This document shows positions 35,901 through 44,900 of a stretch of 64,000 bases of DNA, piece after piece. Below the pieces are notes generated by a model. It did no database searches and was not told the origin of the DNA. It worked only from the letters and a program-made list of their open reading frames with translations. Made by a program: the position numbers and the translations under genes. Origin of the DNA: an uncultured Clostridia bacterium (GTDB lineage Bacteria > Bacillota > Clostridia > Christensenellales > UBA1242); assembly GCA_930971385.1 (NCBI GenBank), contig CAKNGB010000005.1, forward strand, positions 24,228 to 88,227, given 5' to 3'. Position 1 is the first letter of the stretch. Every line of letters starts with the position of its first letter.

Positions 35901-38900
35901 TTAGGCGACGGCTCGTTAACGCTTAGCCTCTACTATGAAAGACTTACCTATTCAATCGATATGCTCTATAACGAAGCAGGTGTTCAAAATGTTGAAATTA
36001 CACAAGAATATGCCACCGACAATGTTATGAAGTATAACGAAGAAATCACAATTTCAACCACCATGAACGCTGGGTATACTTTCACAAATTACGCAGTGAC
36101 CGCCGGCGAAGCAGTGGCTTCTAACCCATGGATATTTAACATCACAGAAAACATGGAAATCACAATTAACTATTCCGCAGGCGAATTTAGTTATCAAGTT
36201 CTCTTCAGATTTGAAACGCTTGAAGGCGGAAGCTATGTGGAAGATGAAAATTATAAAAATGTCACACTTTATGGCGAAGTTGGACACACGATTGATTACA
36301 GCGACTTACAAGCAACCATAAACGGCAACACGCCTGCTGGCTTTACCTATGCTTCCTTTGAAGAAGGCAAAGTTATCACTGCAGACAACAAGCAAACCGT
36401 GACAGTTAACTTTGATAGACGCGACGACATCAAACTTACCTTATCACTCACAACTGGCGTGGCATCAATCTCGGCAGTGGCAGGAGACACGGCAGGAAGT
36501 GCGGTTCAACTTTCCACCACTTCAGAAAATATGTTTGTTTACAATGTTCGTTTTGGAAGCGAAGTGACAATTTCTTACACACTTAGCGAAGGATATCAAT
36601 TTGCTGAATTTGAAACTAACATTGAAGACTTGCTTTCAAACATCACTGGCGGAGGCGTTGGTGAATTGTCTGGCGGAGCAACAATTGCCGAAATGCCAGC
36701 AGAAAATGTTGACATTCAAGTTAATGTCACTCCACTTCTTGTGAACTTCGACATCACATATATGTTTGAAACCTTTGTGGACGGCAAATTCACAATCACT
36801 GGCTCAACTGTTCAACGCAAAGGCTATGCTGGAAGCACAATCTTCGATTTAACAGACTACAGCCTCGACCAATTCCCAGGATTCACTTTCACAGACTTCA
36901 CAAATGCTGACGGAACAAATGCAGTTGTCATTGCAGGCGACGGCTCAACCGATGTTATTGCTCGCTTTGAAAGAAACGATGTATTAGTTCAAGTTGTTCG
37001 CGCAGAGGGAGTTGAAAGTGTGACACTTACAGCAAGTGAATACACCTTCACACAAACCTTTGATGCAAACAGTGAAAATAATTCAGTTAACATCAAGTAT
37101 GGCGCAAAAGTTATCATCACATCCACTCCAGCAAATGGCTATGACAGCGTTTCCTATTCTGGAATTAGCACTGATGTTGACGAAAACAGCGCAACTTACT
37201 TCACAGTTCCAGCTGATAACTTCACTTTGACGGCAACTGGCAATCCTCACACATATATAATCACTTTCAACGGCAACGGCGGAACAACAGATGGCACAAC
37301 AAACTCTTACACACAGAATGCTGTTTTCAACACAAATGTTGTGCTTGAAAACAACAGATTCAACAACCCTGGATATTACTTCCGTGGATGGGCAACAGAT
37401 GAAACCCTTGGTGCAGAAAGCGTGGAAGACAGAGTTGTTTACGCAGACGGCGACACAATCAGCCCTTATGCATTCACAGAGGATTTAACCTTGTATGCAG
37501 TTTGGCTCAACAACACCTACACCATCACTTATAATGGTAACGGCGGTGCTATCCCACAAGAAGAGGGCGACGATTTAACAACCTATCCTCATGGCACAAA
37601 TGTTGAATATGACGAAACAGTCACACTTCTTGCCATCGACGAAATCGGCTTTGTTCGCACTGGCTACACCTTTGTTGGTTGGGCAAGAAATGCCGAGGGA
37701 ACAGACACCACAGGCTTAACAAGAGGCGATGATGGCACATGGACTGCAACACGCTTAACCACAACAGCAGGTCAAAATGTTCCTATCTATGCAATTTGGG
37801 AAGAGCACACCTACACACTTATCTACAACAGTAACTACACTTCCTATAACGGCACTGAAGATGTCACCTACACCTACTCCACAGAAGTTGGATATGACGA
37901 CCTTATCACAGCACTTTATCATGACGACGAAAATCTTAACTTCGCTCTTGCTGGCTACACCTTCCACAGCTGGAACACAGCACCAACTGGCGATTTAAGA
38001 GAAATTGCAGAAAATGAACAAATGCAATACTTAACAGAACAAGACGGTGGAACAGTCACACTCTATGCAATCTGGACGGCTAACACCTACACTGTTGTGT
38101 TTAACAATAACGGCGGAAATGGTCAGATGAATAATTTGGAAGTTAAATATGACGAAGCGAAAGCGCTTCCAAACAATTCGTTTGAACGCACAAACTATAA
38201 CTTTGCTGGCTGGACAACACAAAATGGTGGCACAGTAAGCGAAGCGCAAGTGGTTTCCAGCACGGATGAAATCACCGAAAGAGGAATCTATCTTGTTGGT
38301 TCAACTTACTATGTTTATAACCTCACAACAGAAAGTGAAAACATCACTCTCTATGCTGTATGGTCGGCTCAAGAATTCACAATTTCCTATAACGCTAATG
38401 GCGGAACTTTCCGTGAAGACTTGTCGCTTTCGCCAGAAGGCTTATATCTCTTCTCCTACACAGTTGAAGATGAGGTGACCTTCTTAACAGGCGCTGACAT
38501 CACTTACTACGGAAGAACACTTGTTGGCTTCACAATCACAGGCACCAACCACAACTGGCACACCTATATTTCAGGCGACATCACTTTGAGTGATACCACA
38601 GGAATTGGACCTGGCGCATATGGCAATGTGACGCTCACAGCGCAATGGCAAGCAAATCCATACACCTTAACAATCAAATATGTTTATGGCAAAAATGGCA
38701 CGGAACTCGACGGCACTGAGGCTTATGAAACTCACACAGAACAAGTTATTTTTGGCGAAACCTTCAATGTTCAATCTCCATCAATCACTGGCTATCAAGC
38801 AGGCCAAATCAGCGTTTCTGGAACAATGAACAGTGAGGACGGAATCACTGTGACTGTTACCTACACCGCTCGCACATTCACTCTTACCTACGACTATATG

Positions 38901-41900
38901 GATGAGGGTGGCTCGTCAACAGCAGTTAAGTTTGACTATGACAATGTGACCGTCACCTACGACTTAACTTATGGCAACGCAACGGCTGAGGATGTTGGAG
39001 AGGTTGGTTTAGGCAAACCAAATCGCCAGGGTTATACCTTTGCTGGCTGGTGGACAAGCGAAACTTATCAAAACGGCACAGAGATAACAAACTCCGACAC
39101 CGTGAAGATAACTTCAAACATCACAATCTATGCTCGTTGGACGCCAAATCAAACGGCATACACAATAACCTATCTCTTTGAAAGCCTTGATTCATCAACC
39201 ATATATGAACCAAATGCGACCTATGGAAACATCACAGATGTGACAGCAGAAACAGACTCGCAAATCACTGATGAAATGGTTAGAGCAATCACTGCTGAGC
39301 GTTATCCAAACATCGTTGGCTTCACATATAGTTATGCTGAAACGGCAACTGTAAACGCTGACGGCTCCACAGTTATCACTGTTTACATGACAAGAGATTA
39401 CAACACCTTAACCTTAACATTTGATGAAGGTATCGACTCCTTCACCGCAAGCATTGCAAGCGAAAACATCGCTGAAGGGCAACAAGCAACCTTCTATTTG
39501 AGGTCAACTGGCGATAACACATACAGCGTACGTTTCGGCGCAGTTGTCACACTCGACTATGAGATTTCAAATGCTGGTTATGAATTTGGCGAATATTCAA
39601 CAACAAGCGCAATATCCATCGACGCTGACACCTTCACAATGATTGATGAAAATGTTTCCATTAGGGCAACTGTGAATGCAAGAGAGTTCACAATCACATA
39701 TCACAGAAACTATGATGCTGACGACATAGAAACCACAACACAAACAGGCTTCTACAACACAACTCTTAACCTTCTTGGAGATGACACTTTCACTCGCGAA
39801 GGATATGACTTCTTAGGCTGGGCAACAACAAGAGAACAAGCAGAAGAGGGTAAATATTCGTATGCTGGAAACGCACCTTACACAATGACTGAATATGCTC
39901 CTGGCTTTGACCTTTATGCAGTTTGGTCAGCAGACGCACTCACATTTGTTGTTCATTATGACAGAGGTATCAATGGCGACGAAATCGTGCTTAGAGTTAA
40001 CGGCTCTGTTAGAGATGTTGACACAATTTCAAGGCTTAACTATGACGACGCGATTGAAATCGACCTCACAAATGCTGTTATGCCTGGCTATAATTTTGCA
40101 GGTGTTACAAGCACTGGCACAGCAGTGACAAACGACACTGGAACACTTATCTATCGCATAGACGCACTTAATGAAAACACCGAGATTAACATCACAACAA
40201 CTCCAAAGACTGATGCTCAAATCTTAGTGATTTACGCACAAAGAAATGTTGAGGACACAGCCTATGTGGAAGTTGAAAGAACAATTTTAGACGGCGCAGA
40301 AACTGGACACATCATCGACCCTGACTACATCATTCAACTTGAGCGCGCAAATGACGGAGTTGTTTCCTATAACGGTTTCCAACGCTCTTCCATTTCCGAC
40401 AGTTTAACTGGTGGCTCTGCAACCTTTGAAGTTATCTACAACAACAATATTGCAGAAAGCGAAGAGGGCACCTATTCCACAGTTTATGTGCTTTACAACA
40501 GATTCCACTATAACTTAACACTTCAATCTGCTGGCGACACAGAAGGACTTGACGGCGAACTCACAGCAAACGGTGTTGTTGAAGGAAGCGTTATCAATCT
40601 TGGCACATACTACTCAGTTCTTTATGGCGCTGAGGTAAGGCTTAACATCACGCTTCAAGAAGGTTATCATATTGAATCCTTCACAATCACAGCAACACGC
40701 ACAACCAACACTGGCATTGCAAATGCCTATGCTGGACTTGATGGCGATTCAATTGAACTCACCTTTAACAGTGAAGATAACGGCTATTATATCGGCGATG
40801 TTAGATTGTTCACCTTGACGGCTGATGCCGAAAACGGCGGATATCTTCTGACCTCTATGCCAGACTTTGACTTAGACATCACAGTGAACATTGAAGTTAA
40901 CACCTTTGAAGTTTACTACTATAACTTCTATAATGACGAAGTTCAAGCAACAAGTGGGCCAGAAACGGCAACTTATGGGCAAGAATACACAATTAAATAT
41001 ATTAGCAATTTCGATGGCTGGAACCTTGAGGGATATGAGTTCTTAGGTTGGGCAACAAGCGAAGAAGATGCACTAATTAAGCGCGTAACTTATAGCTATG
41101 CTGATGAAAACGACATCACAATCACCTTTGGTAATGCTCCACTTAACCTCTATGCAGTTTGGTCGGCAGGCAATTCAACCTACACCGTTCAATACTACAC
41201 ACAATCAATTGTTGACGGCGAGCTCACATACTCGCTCAGCGAAACCGATGAAGATCTATCTTACACAACCGACGCAGTTGTCACAATCGATGGCAATAAG
41301 TATCTTGAAACTGGATATGTTCTTAACACAGGAGCTTCCACTCTTTCAGGTCAAGTGACAGCAGACGGCACGCTTGTTTTGAAAGTTTACTATGACCTTA
41401 ACTACTTCACACTCACAATAATCGGCGACACACACTTCTCACAAATCAGTGCAACTGGCGCGTTTATGAGAAGCGGAAACTTTGAAGACAATACTTTCAC
41501 AGCCGAAGTGCTTTACACCTCATCGGTGACAATCGGCACTCCACAAATGGTTATCGGCTATGAATTCGACTCTTGGACATCGTCAGATGTGACATTAACG
41601 GCTAACTCCTTCACAATGCCTGCTGGCAATGTGACCGTGAACGGCACTTCAAAGGCTAGGACTTTCACAATCACATTTGAAGGCAATGGCGGAACAGCTG
41701 AAGGCGACGGAGCAACAACATCCTACACTCAAACCTTTGAGTATCTTGAGACAGCAAACCTTACGGCTAACAGATTTATCAATGCTGGCTACACCTTCTC
41801 TAACTGGACAATAACAATAAATGAAGTTCCAGAAGAATTTGATAATGGCGATTCGTTCACCTTTAACTATCTTGAAAATCTGACCGCAGTTGCAAACTGG

Positions 41901-44900
41901 ACTGCAAACACCAACACAGAGTTCACAATTGTTGTTAGCGTTCAAGATAAAGACGGCACAACAAACGAAAAAGAAATCACTTTGACTGGCACAACTGGCG
42001 AAGAGATAACCGAAGAGGATGCACTTGACGCTTTGATTGAAGCGCTTCAAGACACCTCAATCGGCGACCAAATTGAAAACGAACATCTTGGCTTCACCTT
42101 TGGTGGATTTGGTGAACAAGACCTCACAATCAACGGAGACGGCTCAACAGAAATCACCGTGTCCTTCACAAGAAACACAATTTCATATAACTTTGAAATT
42201 GGCACAGGGGTAGATAGAATTGAAGTTTCCTACACTTCAGCTGACGACTTCTCAACGCAACAATTCACATATTCTGGCGAAGGCGAAAACAGTATTGAAA
42301 CCGTGTTTGGCACAGATATCACAATCACTGCTTACTTTGCAGATGGCTATGTGTTCGGTGCGTTCACAGAAGAAGATAGCGATTCTATCATTAACACTTG
42401 GACAGAGGAAGATATTGACGCAAACACCTTAACCACCAATAGTGGCACAGAAAGCGGACATACCTTCACTGTGGAAAGTGAAACAGATGTTTATAAGGTT
42501 ATCTATCACGACAACTTCAAAGAAACAGATGCAACAAACGACTCGCAAGAAGTTCATTATCTTGCATCCTTCTCGCTCACAGCAGTTTCAAGGCTCTTCA
42601 CACACACTGGCTACACCTTCACTGGCTGGGCATTAGAGGCAGAAGGCGAAGTTGAATATGCGGATATGGCAGACATTCCTGCATACACTTGGACAGAGGA
42701 CCTCAACCTCTATGCAGTTTGGTCGGCTAATTCCTACACCATCAACTTCTCTTCACCAAACTCTCCAGAAAGCGAGTCTATGGACCCAATTCCAACAAGA
42801 TATGATGTTCTCACAGAGCTTACCGAAAACATCTTCACTCGCGAGGGATATTACTTTGTTGGCTGGGCATTATCGTCTGGTGGCGAGAGTGTTGTTCAAA
42901 CCGTGGCAACAGTAAGCGAAATCAATCTCGACACAGACAGCGGAGTCTTCTATGTTGAAGATGAACAAACCTATTATGCTTATAACCTTACAAGTGATGT
43001 TGACGGAAACGAAACACTCTATCCTGTTTGGGAAACCGTTTACTATAACATCGTGCTTCACGCAAACGAAGACGACACAATAACTCCTGTTAGACTTGAA
43101 CATATTGCATACGAAGAGATATACACAATTCCAGCATTCACCGATTCAAGATTCACCGACTTTGTTAACAAGGGCTTCGTGTTCGCTGGTTGGTATAGAG
43201 AGATTGAAAGCGTAGAGGGAGAACCAACTCGTCAAGATTATCCACTCGACGAAACCGAAACGCTGGAAGTTTCAAAATTGACCTTGAATAACAACGAGGA
43301 TGTTCACTTCTATGTGATTTGGTCAGCAGGCGAAGTTGACGTTCAAGTTAAGATTGTTCTTCAATCAACCAAGGGCGAATACGATGAAGAAATTGTGAAA
43401 AATGTTATCGATGTTGACGACATTGAAACCACTGCTGAAACTGGCACAGTGATCAATTCTCAATATATTTACGATAACTTCATTTCAGGCTCGCGTTACG
43501 ACAGCATGGAAGGCTTCCACTATGATTCTTCCGAGCAAGACTCTCAAACCGTTTCCTATGACGGCACAACTGAAATTAGAGTTTACTTTGCAAGAGAAAG
43601 ATATAACATCTACATCTCAATTGGAACAGGAATTGAAAGCGCAGAAATAACGACTGACGCTTTCCACCTTGAAGAAGAACTTGAAGAGGGCGAAGAAGGC
43701 TACTTGAAATATAGTGCATACTTTGGCGACAGCGTCACCTTCACAGCAACACCTATTGCTGGATACAACACACCAGTGTTCATGTATAGTGGCTCGCCAA
43801 TTGAAGGCGGAGTGCTTGCAAGTATGCCAGCAGAAGATGTTTATGTGACAGTGACCGCTCAACCTAACACCAACACACCATTCAACATTGAAATCTACCT
43901 TGCAGACGAAAATGGCGAATATGTTGAGACTGGAGAAACAACATACAAAACAACTGGCACTGGCACAACAGACGCTCCAATCGACACAGCAAGTGCAAGA
44001 AGAATTGTTGAAGCTTACTTACAAGGTCAAAGTGTTGACTTGTCGCTTTATGTCACCGACGGAGAAGATTATGGTGACGACGACAACATCATCTCTGCCG
44101 ACGGCTCAACCACAATTAGATTCTACTATGACAGACAAACCTATCTTGTTTCCTTTGCTTCTAATTCTCCTGCAGGTTTAGAGCAAGTTCCTGAAAACAC
44201 TTCATATAGGTGGGGAAGTGAGGTTTCCGTGGAAGTTGAAGTTTCTCTTGGCTACTCGCTTAACTCCTTCACTGCAACCGACGAAGAAGGCGAACCAATT
44301 GAAGACTTAATTCACCAAAGCGGAACAAATCCATACACAATTTCGTTCACAATGCCAACTAATGCGTTCACAATCAACATCAACATCTCTGCAAACACCA
44401 ACACTTCCTACACTGTTGTTTACAGATTTAGAACGGCAGACGGCTCTGGCTTTGAAGAAGGAATGGATATTCCAATCACAAAACAAGGCACAACCGATGC
44501 ACTACTTACTGAGGATATGATTGGCTATGTTGAGGGTATGACCGTTTCCGACCGTCCAGGCTACTTTGCAGTTGGCACATCCTTAACAGAAACTCCTGCT
44601 TACATTGCAGGCGACGGCTCAACTGTGGTTTACATCTACTTTGCTCGTCAAGACCATAAATTAACCTTATCACTTGTTGATGCGAATAGTGGTATCTTAA
44701 CCGACACAATTGAAGTTCGCTTAGACGGCACATACACTCAACCAATTTCTTCCTACACCTATAACATCTATCAAGGGCAACAAGTTCAAATCTCCTTTGA
44801 AATGATGGAAGGCTTCACCTTTGTTGGCTTTGAAATCGACAACACCAATGTGACAGATGAACTCGTTGATGGTCAAACCTTAACTTTCACAGCAATTAAC